Assembly: GCA_911728435.2 (NCBI GenBank)
Contig: OU452203.1
Span: 20,542,293-20,606,292 of the forward strand
Length of the DNA stretch: 64,000 bases
From: Apoderus coryli
Lineage: Eukaryota; Arthropoda; Insecta; Coleoptera; Attelabidae
Direction of reading: 5' to 3'
The stretch's first letter is position 1; each line of letters begins with the position of its first letter. The translations under genes were made by a program, and so were the position numbers. The notes under the pieces are model-generated. The model was given only the letters and a program-made list of their open reading frames with translations, made no database searches and was not told where the DNA came from. Shown piece after piece: positions 24,135 through 35,196 of the stretch.

Positions 24135-24375
24135 ATGGAATTTGATGTGCGAGGCGCTAGCCGAGATTTAGCCATTTTTTGCGGGACGCCACATTGCAAA
24201 CAAGGAATTCATCAGTTTGGTAAAATTCCTCAACTTGTTGCCAAATATTTAAATTTACCAAATCCTGGAGAATACATATAGGGGATTGTTATCGCCGATC
24301 CTCACAACAATGTCAATTCACAATTTTGGTTTACTCTGGCGCAGATTTGGTGATGAAAGTAAAGTTCCGAAACAT
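24135..24375 (+). pseudogene. C-terminal fragment of a second Crypton-like recombinase
   Basis: Reads GASRDLAIFCGTPHCKQGIH, QFGKIPQLVAKYLNLPNPGE, YI-stop-GDCYRRSSQQ and FTILVYSGADLVM. Family members have KIPQ.VA.YL.LP....YTGHCFRR(T/S)SAT.L...G.D, a tyrosine-recombinase catalytic region whose HxxR box is G-H-C-x-R. Here the histidine codon is now aspartate and a stop lies just before it, so the copy is dead. It differs from the 7.8 kb and 55.3 kb lineage. Confidence 0.7.
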
Positions 24376-24480
24376 GTTTAGCTAATTCGAACATCTATAT
24401 ACAAGTATTTTTTTTTTGTTGAGTAGCCTTTGATTTATAAATAAATAAATAATGTATGTAGGTACCTTATTTTGTCTATA

Positions 24481-26270
24481 CAGGGTGATTCATTATGGTT
24501 GCAATAAACGAAAACTGGAGATGCCTGAAAACAATTCAAGCATTTTTTGCCATTGAACCCATGTCCGGAAATGCTTCGTTATCGAGATACAGGTGTCCAA
24601 ATTTAGTGGTCAAATTAACTTTTTTGTTCATTTCTCAAAAACTAGCTAACCGATTTTGACAAAATTTTACATGCATTTGAGGACAGATAACCTAAAATAT
24701 TCTGAATTATTTTGGGTTTCATTAACAGTTCATTGGCGTAGATGTAGGGGGCATTTGGATATTTTATACACATATATTAGTTAAACACAGCTTTGACAAG
24801 CTTCATTATTTTAAATTATTATTTTTCTAAAAAGAGCAACTTATAAGCTACAAAAAAGTTAATTACATCGATGTTGTGGTTTCTACCATTTTTATGGAAA
24901 CCGATAAATTGCAAGTTAATGGTAGATTTAAATCAAAATAACGTTTACCAGAAATCAAAATGAAAAATCAAAGTTGTTGTGGAAAACGATTTAATAATAA
25001 CAAATTACTTAACAATAAATTTTAAGGCCTATCAGTATAATTAAAAATTTAACAATAAAAAAACTAAACTCGAAATTAAAATAAGAAAATTAATAACAAC
25101 TGTTCAAACTACCCTCCATTGACAGTAATGCACATTTTACATCTTTCAACTAATGAATTTGTAGTTCTAATAAGGATATTATGATTGTTTCTTATTTTCC
25201 TAGCAGCTTCATGAACTATCTCCAGAAGTTGGATTTCATTTATAATTGGTACACTGTAAACCAATTGTTTCTTGTACCCCCATAAAAAGAAGTCGAGCGG
25301 ATTCAGATCCGGTGATCTTGGAGGCCACTCAATGGAACCTGCCAAACCAACCATATTGTTTCCAAACAGTTTCGTTAAAACTTTAGTTACTTGTCTACCA
25401 CGGTGCGCAGGGGCTCCGCCATGTTGATACAACATGTTTTGAATTTAGATGCCCATTAATTACGAACAACGGCAATAATTTATTGTTAAACATGCCACCC
25501 GAAACATTGATACTAAAACGTTCTTGAAAATTTCGCGGTCTAATAGTACGAGGGTTGTTTAAAGACTATACATGTTCATTATGGTTTGTATTTATGCCAT
25601 CTCTAGTTAAAGTTGCTTCATCTGACCAGAGCACTTTCTCTAAAAATCTTTCATCTTCTTGATGCTTAACAAGAACCCAATTACAAAATAGTAGGCGCCT
25701 TTCACGGTCTCCAGGATGTAAGGCCTGGATATCTTGATGATGATAGAGATAGAGCATTTCTCGATTTAATAGTCTCCAAACAGTTGTTTGAGGTAATGCC
25801 AATTGAGTTGGTATTCTTCTAGTGCTTATTTTCGGATCGTCTAAAACTAAATCCACTATGTTTTCTTCAGTTTGAATGTTTACACGATGCGGTCGTTTGT
25901 TAACTCTAGGTAAAATGCTCCCTATCGTTCTAAGCCTGTGAAATGTAGCCGTCCGTGTTTTGTGGTATGGATGACGTCTATTAGGATACCTAATTTGGTA
26001 TTCTCTGGCCGCTGCTCTTGCATTTGCATTACACAAACATATTCTTCAATTGAAAACTCATTTTAATTTAGAAAAAAACATTCGCAATATTAAAAACAAC
26101 TACGAAATAATAAAACAATTTTAACTAATTTAAATTTGTTGCTGTCAAAGTTTTTTTTTTATTGTTGCGGCATTCGTTTTCCTGGCAACTTTGATCAATG
26201 GCAAAATATGCTTGAATTGTTTTCAGGAATCTCCAGTTTTCGTTTGTTGGAACCATAATGAATCACCCTG
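24481..26270 (-). mobile_element. Tc1/mariner-superfamily element (DUF4817 type) with long TIRs
   Basis: Both ends are present. The left end reads cagggtgattcattatggtt and the right end, reversed, cagggtgattcattatggtt, and the two arms stay nearly identical for about 75 bp (with cgaaaactggagat and caattcaagcat in both). The target TA is at 24,479-24,480 and 26,271-26,272. The length is 1,790 bp, and the transposase runs on the minus strand in the right half. The left third is non-coding. Confidence 0.92.
25109..26040 (-). pseudogene. DUF4817-type transposase, inactivated
   Basis: Starting near 26,036: CNANARAAAREYQIRYPNRR (the DUF4817 helix-turn-helix), then VNIQTEENIVDLVLDDPKIS, ALPQTTVWRLLNREML, and ERFLEKVLWSDEATLTRDGI with the first catalytic aspartate, stopping at NTNHNEHV. 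A gap follows with a deletion. The C-terminal part from 25,435 reads YQHGGAPAHRGRQVTKVL, IEWPPRSPDLNPLDFFLWGY and SLVERCKMCITVNGG. Related proteins have QHDGAPAH, so the second catalytic aspartate has become glycine. The expected N-terminal start is frameshifted near 26,045. The protein cannot be functional. Confidence 0.88.
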
Positions 26271-26279
26271 TATTATCGT

Positions 26280-26810
26280 ATATTCTGAGAGCATGAACAA
26301 CGGTTGTGGCGTCAAAATGACCCTAGAATGTTAATATTTTGTAATGATGGTAGAAAAATATATTTTTGCTAAATTCTTGCGCTTTTTGAAGAACCAAAAT
26401 CAATATACCTAATAACGTTGCTTTAATATCTAACATATTATAAATAAAGTTAAAATATTTTCTACAGATTGACGATTTTCAAATACGTTTAAGTATATGT
26501 GAGAATTTAATGTTGAAATCCGTAAACATATAATCGAAACACCTACGATTTCTATTTTAGTAATACCTATGGTATATGTGTTGGTACTGATTTTCATTGT
26601 CTGAATAAATATACACATGGATCCATGGATACAATTTCACATTGCATATTATTATAGCTTGATATCATTTAACAAAACTATCAAACAATTTTTAGACTGC
26701 ACATTACTTTAATAATATAATGAGCTTTAAACGAGGGCGAGGTAAAAAGTTTCTTCTTCTTAGCCTCTTCAAACAGCAATTTCAAGTGACTGGACAATGG
26801 ACAATCCATT
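26280..26810. other. intronic non-coding stretch
   Basis: Nothing recognised. Confidence 0.35.
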
Positions 26811-26812
26811 AG

Positions 26813-26945
26813 GAGACGATGAGGCCTTATCCATGCCACCACCGTTATTTGGGAGAATATTCCTCAGCAACTTATAAACAATTTCTTTGGAAGTATTCTT
26901 CGAAGAATTGAAGCTTGCATAACAGGTATAGAGGGGGGCAAACTA
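26813..26945 (+). mobile_element. Tc1-like transposase C-terminal crumb
   Basis: WENIPQQLINNFFGSILRRI followed by EACITG (about 26,855-26,930) fits the C-terminal end of Tc1-type transposases (WE.IP...I..L..S...R...). It is very short and shifts frame at its left side. Confidence 0.5.
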
Positions 26946-27334
26946 AATAGGAATTATCTTCTTTTATATTCAAAAGTTCAATAATTAAATAAACCAAAAT
27001 TTTGTAATTTTTCAAATTAGATTTATTTTATTTTTTAATTATAAAATAAAAATCTTTTCTAACTTTGTTCTATGCTTGATTTAATTAATATTAATTAGAA
27101 GTATGTAGGCTGACAATGTTTATTGTTTTAAACACGTTTATTTTAAAAAATTTGGGGTTATGCAATATAAATGTTGATGAGTGTACTATTGATATTTTAA
27201 CCACAATATAGATCCAAAACAATTCAAAAATAAAATATGACAAGATGTATTATAAACATATTGTTACCAAAGTAAATGGGATGTTACTAAGGTGGTTTTT
27301 TTGGTTATAATAAACAAACTCTCAAAAAGCTTGA
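26946..27334. other. intronic non-coding stretch
   Basis: Nothing recognised. Confidence 0.35.
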
Positions 27335-27631
27335 AATCATGAATTGTGAAAGTGAAGATGAGGTTCCTGACGAGATTCTGGAAGAAGCAAACTCGGCTTC
27401 CTTACATCTGCTACTGCTAAAAACTTGTGACAAACTTAAAGAGTCCCAGTTGCTTAAATTCTGGAAGAAAACCCAGTAAATAAAAAACATATCTGAAGAA
27501 GTAGTTCTAACTTGCTTTTCCAGAAACTGCTCCAGTTTGAAGCCCCCTGATCTTATGGAGCAAGTATAGTATGTTGCGATCCATACTTACAAAGTAAAGA
27601 CAAGATTGATACAAACTATCCGAAATTAGTA
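27335..27631 (+). pseudogene. N-terminal fragment of a Crypton-like recombinase, cut by a mariner
   Basis: MNCESEDEVPDEILEEANSA starts at 27,339. There follow SLHLLLLKTCDKLKESQLLK, FWKKTQ-stop, ISEEVVLTCFSRNCSSLKPP and, after stops and a frameshift, KDKIDTNYPKLV. The pattern SE.VLL.YF.......KP..LW..YSML....... is that of the core-binding domain of arthropod Crypton-like tyrosine recombinases. The fragment ends at the TA where the mariner at 27,632 begins, so the mariner may have inserted here. It may belong to the same lineage as the C-terminal piece at 24.1 kb, but the order is wrong for one element. Confidence 0.6.
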
Positions 27632-28795
27632 CGAGGGTTGCCTTTTACATTTCGGGATTTGGCAACCCTTGTGTTAGCTCTATCGTAAAGTTGGACATTT
27701 TTGAGGTTATACGTACTCAGAACGTTTTGACATACGAGCGCTATTTGTGTTGTTTACAGTTACTTAAAAGAATCATCTCGGCCCAAAAATGAAATTAAAT
27801 CGTGAACATTTTCGTGCGACTATTTTTTACAAGTTTCCACGTGGATTAACTCAGCAACAGTGCATGGATGAACTTAATTCGATTTTTGGCGATGCAGCTC
27901 CATCAAGGACCAGTATTTATCGATGGTATGGTAAATTCAATCGTGGTCGTAGTTCACTCCAAGACGAATTTCGTGAAGGTCATGCAAAATCAGTTGTTGT
28001 TCCGAAAACCATTGATGCTGTGCGCCAACTGATATCGCAAGATCGTCATGTGACCTATCAAGAGATTGAGACAACCTTAGGCATTAGTGGGACCAGGATA
28101 CATTCAATATTGCATAAACATTTGACTCTTAAAAAAATTTGTTCGCGTTAGATCCCACACAATTTGTCAATCGTTCAAAAAAAGGCTCGTGTCGATTGGT
28201 CGAAAGAAATGCTCAAAAACTACGATCACGGTACTTCGAAACACGTCGATGACATCGTGACAGGTGATGAATCGTGGATTTACGAGTATGAGCCCGAAAG
28301 TAAACAGCAGTCGACTGTATGGATGTTTCAAGATGAGCCAAATCCAACAAAAATTGTTTGCACAAAGCACTTCCAAGCAAATGGTCGCCTGTTTTTTCGG
28401 AAAAACTGGACATGGCGCAACCGTACCACTAGTAGAACCCAGAACAGTCAATTCTGAGTGGTACACAACCATTTGTTTGCCAGTTGTCTTCCAAGAAATC
28501 AGGAAAACCAACCGCCGAAGATAGATCGCTCTTCACCACGACAATGCGAGCTCTCACACATCGGCTCAAACAACTGCATTTTTGAGCACCCAAAACATCG
28601 ATTTGATGAGTCATCCGCCGTGTAGTACTTGACTTGGCACCGAATGACTTCTTTTTATTCCCGTACGTAAAAAACAAACTGAGAGGTCAACGTTTTTTGA
28701 CACCTGAAGAAGCGGTTGCTGCATTCAGAATGCATGTTTTGGAGATACCTCAATCAGAGTGGCAAAAGTGCTTCGACAATTGGTTCAAACGCAGA
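27632..28795 (+). mobile_element. mariner, nearly full coding length, 3' truncated
   Basis: It begins at TA with cgagggttgccttttacatt and the terminal repeat is the same as at 52,360. The transposase region continues to GACAATTGGTTCAAACGCA at 28,793, where it diverges before the C-terminus and right terminal repeat. The same family occurs at 12.7 and 52.4 kb. Confidence 0.88.
27789..28795 (+). pseudogene. mariner transposase with stop and frameshifts
   Basis: ATG at 27,789: MKLNREHFRATIFYKFPRGL, then PSRTSIYRWYGKFNRGRSSL (helix-turn-helix), VVVPKTIDAVRQLISQDRHV and ILHKHLTLKKICSR-stop (TAG at 28,149, where other copies have TGG). After it come IPHNLSIVQKKARVDWSKEM and DDIVTGDESWIYEYEPESKQ with the first catalytic aspartate, then a frameshift near 28,391. 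HHDNASSHTSAQTTAF (second aspartate) lies at 28,537-28,585. The expected YSPDLAPND motif is disrupted around 28,622, and the C-terminal reading resumes with APNDFFLFPYVKNKLRGQRF. This is a DD34D-type mariner and the longest copy in the window. Confidence 0.88.
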
Positions 28796-29529
28796 GCCAC
28801 TGCTTTAGGAAGAATCACAATTAGGAATTTAAACAATTTTACTATAAATTGTCAACCACATCTAATTGTTATTCAAATTTCTTTTCAGTTAATTTAATAC
28901 ATTTTGCATTTTTAATAAAAATAAAAAACGACGATGTACTCGTATAGGGAGTAAAAGTCTGATTTATCCAAAATTAGCTCTTGAATCTGTGAAGTTTCTT
29001 TAAAGTTAGGAGTCATTGTGCTTTTAATAATGCGTGAATAAAGGTCGAATTAATCAATTAAACAACAATTAAAAAACCTACAGATAAAGTTGCTAATAAA
29101 ACTAATAAAAATAAAACAGGAGAAAATTCCTACGCAATATATACAAAAAGAAGATACTTCAGCACGTACTTATATAAGTTATGCATGTAAGAGCCGGCTA
29201 TCTGCCATCCAGAGCCTGACACTCCATTTAATTAATACTCGTTAGGGTTAATTTATAATTTTAACATGAAACTAGCAATTATTATCTGTTATCGATTGTA
29301 TGCCTTGTATACCTGCCCACAATAATGTAGCTGTTTCATCGTTCGAACGTGTCAAAGATTTATTTATTTTCTAAAATCCAAACGGTATAACAAAAACAAT
29401 AAAAAAACACAATAGCCTTTTGTTTTGTTTGATTTTAAATCAACTATAAAAACAATAAATTTATTCGAATAGAATTTAGGTCAACGATTAAAGAAAACAA
29501 TTCAATCTTTTAAGGATAACACGCGACAT
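28796..29529. other. intronic non-coding stretch
   Basis: AT-rich, with nothing recognised. Confidence 0.35.
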
Positions 29530-31045
29530 CTTTGGACAGATTGATTCAGGAAAGACCACTGCTCTAGTGCTCCTTGATTTTTCAAACTTCATTGGTTTCT
29601 CCACATCTGCTGTCGCATTTCTGAAGCAACACGTAATAACATCTAAGGGACAATCTTCTAATGGCATAATTTCCTTCGGTGTTCCTCAGGGCTCTATTTT
29701 AGGACCTATACTGTATGCTATATATACATGCAGTGTCTCTAAATCTCAACTTCATTATTACGAGGACGATACGCAGCTTTACCACTCATTTTTACCTTCG
29801 GAAATGAATAAGGATGAGTCGGCCATAAATGCTGATTGCTGATGAAGTTGTTCAGCTTCATCCATACAGAGTCTGATCACCACTTGAAGATCAATTCCAA
29901 GAAGTGCTGCTTATCTGAATAGCGCGAAATCGGCGAGAAATCTGGGCATTATTTTGGATGTAAATTTGCGATTCAAGGAACATATTAGTAGAAATATTCA
30001 GAGAGGTTACCTAGCTAGCGCTTAAATCTTTGTATCCCCATCGTAGTGTTCTTTCAGAAAAGGTTAAAATCAGATTATGCTTAACTATTCTGATGTGTTG
30101 TATGGTCCTTTTTTAGACAGTGTTGATGCTTTGAGAATAGAAAGGATACAAAGGTCATGCCTTCGCTTTATATATTAGAAAATTTTTGCCTGAATCATAT
30201 AAATTAAAATCTGCTAACTGGCTAAATATAAACTCATTTGTTCGAGGTGCCCGCTGTATCTATACGAAAAAATTAAGTGCAGAACCGATGTGCACCCTTT
30301 AAACTTGAGATTTAGGGGTTTGATCACTGGCAAGCTTACAGATTACTCAATTCTAGAATACATTGGTGGCAGATCACTTCTTTCTGAGAATTTCCAATAT
30401 CAAACAAGTCCTTTTTTCTAATATATATATTTACGATAACACGAAATATTCCCATAGATTTGTTGACATCTGGTTCTTATTTTTTCTAAACATAAATACG
30501 AACGTACCCTAATATTATGTGATACGACAAACATGGGGGGTCTAAAAGTTATCTGCGTCATAAAAATTGTGCAAGGCTTTTAAAAATATTTTGTTCTTAA
30601 GATGTCTTTTTTCTGATTGGCTTATTTTCATTTTGTATTACCTACTATGTAACTTTTATGAGGCAATTCTGGAAAGGCAAAAGGACTTTAAGATTAGAAT
30701 AGTTCTAGCGTTGGTTCAGTCAAGTCGTGTTTCTCTCTAATTATAAAATGTTAAATTAAATATTTTAATTTGTTTTTGGTATAATTTTCAGTCAAGAATT
30801 ATTTTCTAGTTTTTTTATGTTTTAAAGTACCTGTATAAAGTTCCGTAATTTTTGATATTCTTTTAATTGAAGGCCTTTTTGCTTAATTAGTTTTTTTTTA
30901 TAGTTAATTTAAATTTAATAATTGTAGCAAGATGTGTTGTATTATTTAGTATTTTTGTTTTTAGGATTGGAACTTCTCTCTTTTTAAAATTGTATTTCTA
31001 AATCCTTTTGTAGCTTATTTATACTACAATAAATTATCATTGTCG
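29530..31045 (+). mobile_element. LINE family A copy, RT fragment plus 3' region
   Basis: GKTTALVLLDFSNFIGFS (decayed motif A), ISFGVPQGSILGPILYAIYT (motif B) and YYEDDTQLYHS (motif C as YEDD) run to a stop at 29,840. After a gap the reading is SARNLGIILDVNLRFKEHIS, LKSLYPHRSVLSEKVKIRL and RIERIQRSCLRF. The 3' non-coding part ends near 31,040 with tactacaataaattatcat. It has many frameshifts. Confidence 0.75.
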
Positions 31046-31116
31046 AAACGTTGACTTAATATTTAGTTTTTTAAGACAAAAAAAGGGTCGTTCTCTGTGA
31101 TACAGAAATTACTTAC

Positions 31117-31302
31117 CCTATGAGGTGACTTCAGTAAGCGATGCACAGATGCCAGTTGGTTGATTAGCGGTAAAGTAACACTGAATGTGTGCAGGGGCGG
31201 TCTAGCAGGTTCCGGAAAATTTGTTGTGTAAGAAAATTGATCGATATCGTTCAAATATTGCACACGACATGTTAGAGACATTATTCTAGTCACTAGATTC
31301 AT
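31117..31302 (-). CDS. Fhos (FHOD formin), short-form first coding exon
   Basis: 62 codons from the ATG at 31,302 (an alternative in-frame ATG lies at 31,281) to the donor gtaagt at 31,116-31,111. The sequence has LTCRVQYLNDIDQFSY, NFPEPARPPLHTF, LPLINQLASVHRLLKSPHR. This matches the opening of the FHOD1/FHOD3 GTPase-binding domain (VRVQYL.D.DPF...NFPEPRR.P, then VHRLL..P...). It ends in phase 0, exactly the phase in which the exon at 6,261-6,370 begins (LDDAALQIY), where human FHOD1 has LEDCALQV. FHOD formins are Rho-family-regulated actin assembly factors used in sarcomeres. No good polypyrimidine acceptor is visible just upstream, so this may be a true first exon or follow a non-coding exon near 34.5 kb. 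Confidence 0.87.
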
Positions 31303-32855
31303 TAACACACTTGTTTTGTTTGTTGTTAATTAATTGATTTTTATGACGTTATGGCATAGTTCTTCATTGTTATTATTTATGGCTAGCTAAATAAAATAAA
31401 ATTTGTACTTTTAACGATATCTGATTTTGCTCGAGGAAATTACACTTACTGTTAAAAATATCCGGGGGCGTTTATAATTACGCAGAACGGTGGGGATGAG
31501 CGTTAGTGGAGGGGATATTTTTAGTCGTAACATATTCTTTTAGTATAAAAAAAAAACATCAGTGCAAGATGAAGGTATTTCTACAACTGGACAATAGTAC
31601 CCTTTAACCTTAGAACAGTTAAAACAAGCAATCAGAAAAGAAGAACAGGGAAATTGACGAAAGGTATCTTGAGAACTTTCTTCCTGAGTCTGCAACGGAA
31701 ATAAGGATCAGTCTCATTTTATTTATTATTATTATTATTTTTCTTGAAGTAATCCATATCAGAGAGGAGTTGAATGTACTCGTATAATATACAAATAAGC
31801 AACCCCTGGTACATTTAAATTAAAGACGTTTAATTAGAAAATAAAACTCGAACACAATGTTTATCAAAAATTAATAACCACTTATTTTTGGATAATTTCT
31901 CATCGAAAGATAAGACAGTATCAGATATTATTTAAATAGCTTAAATTCATCAATATTGTTTTAAAATGATTTTCATTTATTTGTCATAGATATCGTTTAT
32001 TTATTTTACAGATTTTGCCTCGCTTGAATGCGAACGCAATATCCAAATATACGAATTACTTCACTTCCACTAGTTCTATATTTTTTTTCAAAAATACTAC
32101 AAGGGCCGTTCTTAATACTAAATATACTGTCATCAATTCTTAGTAAAAGTGATAGTTGAAAATTACTTCTATAATTATAATCTTCATGTTATGTCAGATT
32201 ATGTAAACTATTACAACATTTTTAATTTATTTATTAAAACTCAATGCAGTACAAAAGCTCTTCGTTATTTTAAATTTCAATGACCACTGAAATAAGTTTT
32301 TAATTAAAACCAGTTAAAAATGAATATAGTTCACTTTAATATAATTTAGTTTAATTGGTTTTCGTGTTATAAGAATGAATACATAAAATTCTCGCTTAAT
32401 TTCCGAATAATTAAAATAATATAATAAAAATTGAATGGTGAAAAGAACGAACTAAACTGTAGATTGTAGAAACCAAAACAAATTAGGAATTACCGAAACG
32501 GTAAATCGATGAAATAGATTGATATTATTATCTGTAAAACATGATTTTTCCTAGAAAGAACGAAGTATTGAACGATTCATATTTTGCTTTTTGTTAATGT
32601 ACTTTGGTGATTTTATCAGGTAAGGCATATTAAAAACTAGTCAGCGGAGGAAAGAAAAATTAATTTTAAAAATGCTGTGCCATTTAAGATTCTTCAAAGG
32701 GTTGCCACAAAACCCCTAAATGCTAGTAACCTTTCAGTGTATATAGATGTTTAAATGTCTATGTCATAAGTTTGAGAATGAATGATTGCGTAGCTATGTT
32801 AAACTGAGCCACTGAGAATGGAAATTCAAATTTCCGAAACATGTTTATTTATTTA
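31303..32855. other. stretch upstream of short Fhos exon
   Basis: No coding sequence is seen. Slightly GC-richer sequence at 31,463-31,515 (cgggggcgtttataattacg) stands out and might be regulatory. ATT run at 31,720-31,742. Confidence 0.35.
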
Positions 32856-32856
32856 T

Positions 32857-33301
32857 TTAAGATACACTACCCAGACAGATAAATAATCCAATTAAAGGGC
32901 AGGAAAAATTACAGTAAATTCTTAATATCTAACACTAAATTTATATTCTGAGAAATATATTTTTTATACAAGACAAAGTTGAATTAAAAATATCAATTTG
33001 CTCGGACACAGAGTTACAAGTATGGCACATAAAATATAAAGGAGAACGCAACAACAAATTATTACGCGGGGCCGGAAAGTAAAATACGATTCCGTTAATA
33101 CGTGTACGTAGATTTGGGACACAAAAAGGAATCTGGCTTAAAAACTCTGGACAGTCAAGAAGTCCATTAATAATTTTAAAAAGCAATACTAGAGTGGAAT
33201 ATTCTCTCCGGGTATTTAATGATACTAGATTAAAACGGTTTAGCAGAATATCATGAGGAAACCCAATGGATGGATAAACCCCATCAACCCGAAACCATAT
33301 T
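32857..33301 (-). mobile_element. LINE family B, 5'-truncated copy with TAAA tail
   Basis: The minus-strand frame 33,186-32,941 reads MLFKIINGLLDCPEFLSQIP, then CVPNLRTRINGIVFYFPAPR, nearly identical to the last 80 residues of the copy ending at 36,821. The homology extends to about 33,301 (GVYPSIGF region). The 3' end reads gtgtatcttaaataaataaa, giving the native tail of this LINE. Only about 430 bp remain, a typical 5' truncation. Confidence 0.9.
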
Positions 33302-34465
33302 AGTTATATGTATGGCACTGTCGTATTTTGTGCATTAGACGATGTTTTTTTTTATGTATTAAACGTTCAACTCCTTTCCGATATGCATTATTTCAAGAAA
33401 TAGTTATTTAACTATACTTACTTATAGAGGTTTTTAATACCTAGTTTATGGCTCTAAATTTAAAGGTTACAGCCCTGTAATATAGTATACAGGGTGTCCA
33501 GTAAAGGAACTATTCAATGTTTTATTAATGCTTTGCGAAGGTCATGTATTCAAAGTGCATATTTTGCATAATTTGAATTTTGTATGCATTTTAGTGTTTT
33601 TCTGCATATTTTTGTAAAAAGCTGCATATAATTCAGCCAAAAATTTTTACATCAATAATTGTTATAATAAAAATTCCTAATTCAAGACAAAATGTTTAAA
33701 TTTAAAACCTAAATTGCGAGGAAACCCCACCCTGATAAAAGATGGTAAACAGACCCTTGTCTCTAACTTTTTTTGTCGAATGCAGGACCTTACATGGTAA
33801 AGGCGGGTGAAAATTCAGAAATATCCAACAACTTTTAAGTTTAATTTCTAATTATTTACGCCCAAAAGTGTATGTAAATTAAAGATGTGTATTAAATAAA
33901 TATAATAATAATTTTGTAAATAATGTTTGTTTATTTCATATTTTTGTGTATATTTGCCCCCCTTTACAAGTACCATTAATAATGCTAGTTTTTGTCAATG
34001 GCACCACAACAATATCATAAGATATTGACAGAATTTTGCTCAAAATTTTATAAACAAGATCAACAATTCAACTAATATTTTTAGCCTCTAAGGTTGGTTC
34101 CAGAAACGTTAGCACATTTTTTATTTAAGTAAAGGGTATTAACTATCATATAAATTAAAAGTCATTGATAAATTTAGATTTGTTCATTCAAGCAGTGGCT
34201 TTTATTTTAATAATAATTAGTGGTTAGAACCTTAAATAGTGACGACTTCATTGCAAAATCTTGATAAAAATGAGTGAATATCGTTAAAAGCATAAATTTC
34301 ATTTAACCAAAGGCACAATATTTAAATTATCTACCTAAAATTAAATATCACAATCCTTCCTTTCGTTCTGTTGTTGCTGGTTTCACTTTTACTGTAGTAC
34401 CTAATCGAATGTACTAGTATTATGACTTGAAATTTAAATAATCACGATTTGAATAGAAATTAAAC
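33302..34465. other. non-coding stretch with transposon-like end
   Basis: tatacagggtgtccagtaaa at 33,488 looks like a Tc1/mariner-type terminus, but no partner is seen. 33,718-33,815 (accccaccctgataaaagat) is locally GC-richer and not identified. Confidence 0.35.
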
Positions 34466-34469
34466 TTAC

Positions 34470-34760
34470 TGAATAAATTAACAATTTTAAACTTAGAATA
34501 GTGTTCTAGTCGTTTTTCCTGTGGAGTAGATTCGTGTTTATTTGAAACGAAAACAAGTCGCAAACCTGTTCGATAGTTGAGTGTTTTATGTTGTTTTTGT
34601 TGTGCAGCATGTGGGATACGCGACGAGACTGGTCTTTACTGAAATGCCGGCAAGTGTTCGGACGGCAACGCCATCTCCGATACAATATAAACAAAAGAGA
34701 GTCGTTTCGTTTATACTTACCTATGTACCTATACCTAACGTCGTCGGACGGTCGTCAACG
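34470..34760 (-). promoter_or_regulatory. candidate promoter and 5' UTR exon of short Fhos form
   Basis: A CpG-rich island in AT-rich surroundings (gacgaccgtccgacgacgtt, ggcgttgccgtccgaacact on the minus strand). Within it, ttTCAGTaaag at about 34,645-34,635 resembles an arthropod initiator, and ttcaGTAAGTtta at 34,473-34,462 is a good donor site. A non-coding first exon splicing to the coding exon at 31.3 kb would fit. This is inference from position and composition only. Confidence 0.3.
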
Positions 34761-34764
34761 TCTT

Positions 34765-35195
34765 TTTTCTAGTTCTAACAAAATTGAAAAGCAAAAGTAT
34801 CTGCTATTTTCAATATTTGGAATTAGAACACATTTCCAATTTATAACTAGTACCAAAACACCGTATAGAATGGCTTGAGAATTAGACGATTTACTCTTTG
34901 TCGTGATGGCATTAATTTTAATTTAATAAGTTGCAAATTCGACAAAATAAAATTGTAAAAATCCTGTTTGGGTACGACAGAAGAACCCACACATCCGATT
35001 TATATAGGGAACTAGGGATTTGTCGGCTGGCGAAAGTGTTGGAACTCTAACAATGTAAGATCATTTTTAAAATAATTAATAATACTCATAAAAGTAATTG
35101 CAACCTGACATTCAAACATAATATCCATGGTTATGATACCAAAGAACAGGCAAATATTTATTTGCAATCCGCTAGAACTAATGTAGCCTTGAACA
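34765..35195. other. non-coding stretch before LINE B
   Basis: Nothing recognised. Confidence 0.35.
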
Positions 35196-35196
35196 G

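Noticed and set aside
31281..31283. Second ATG in the short Fhos exon as the start
   Set aside because: Not excluded: MSLTCRVQYL would resemble the family start closely. The upstream ATG at 31,302 was kept for the feature because it is in frame and no evidence decides.
33718..33815. tRNA-like or structured GC-richer patch
   Set aside because: No cloverleaf can be drawn by eye and there is no second copy in the window.
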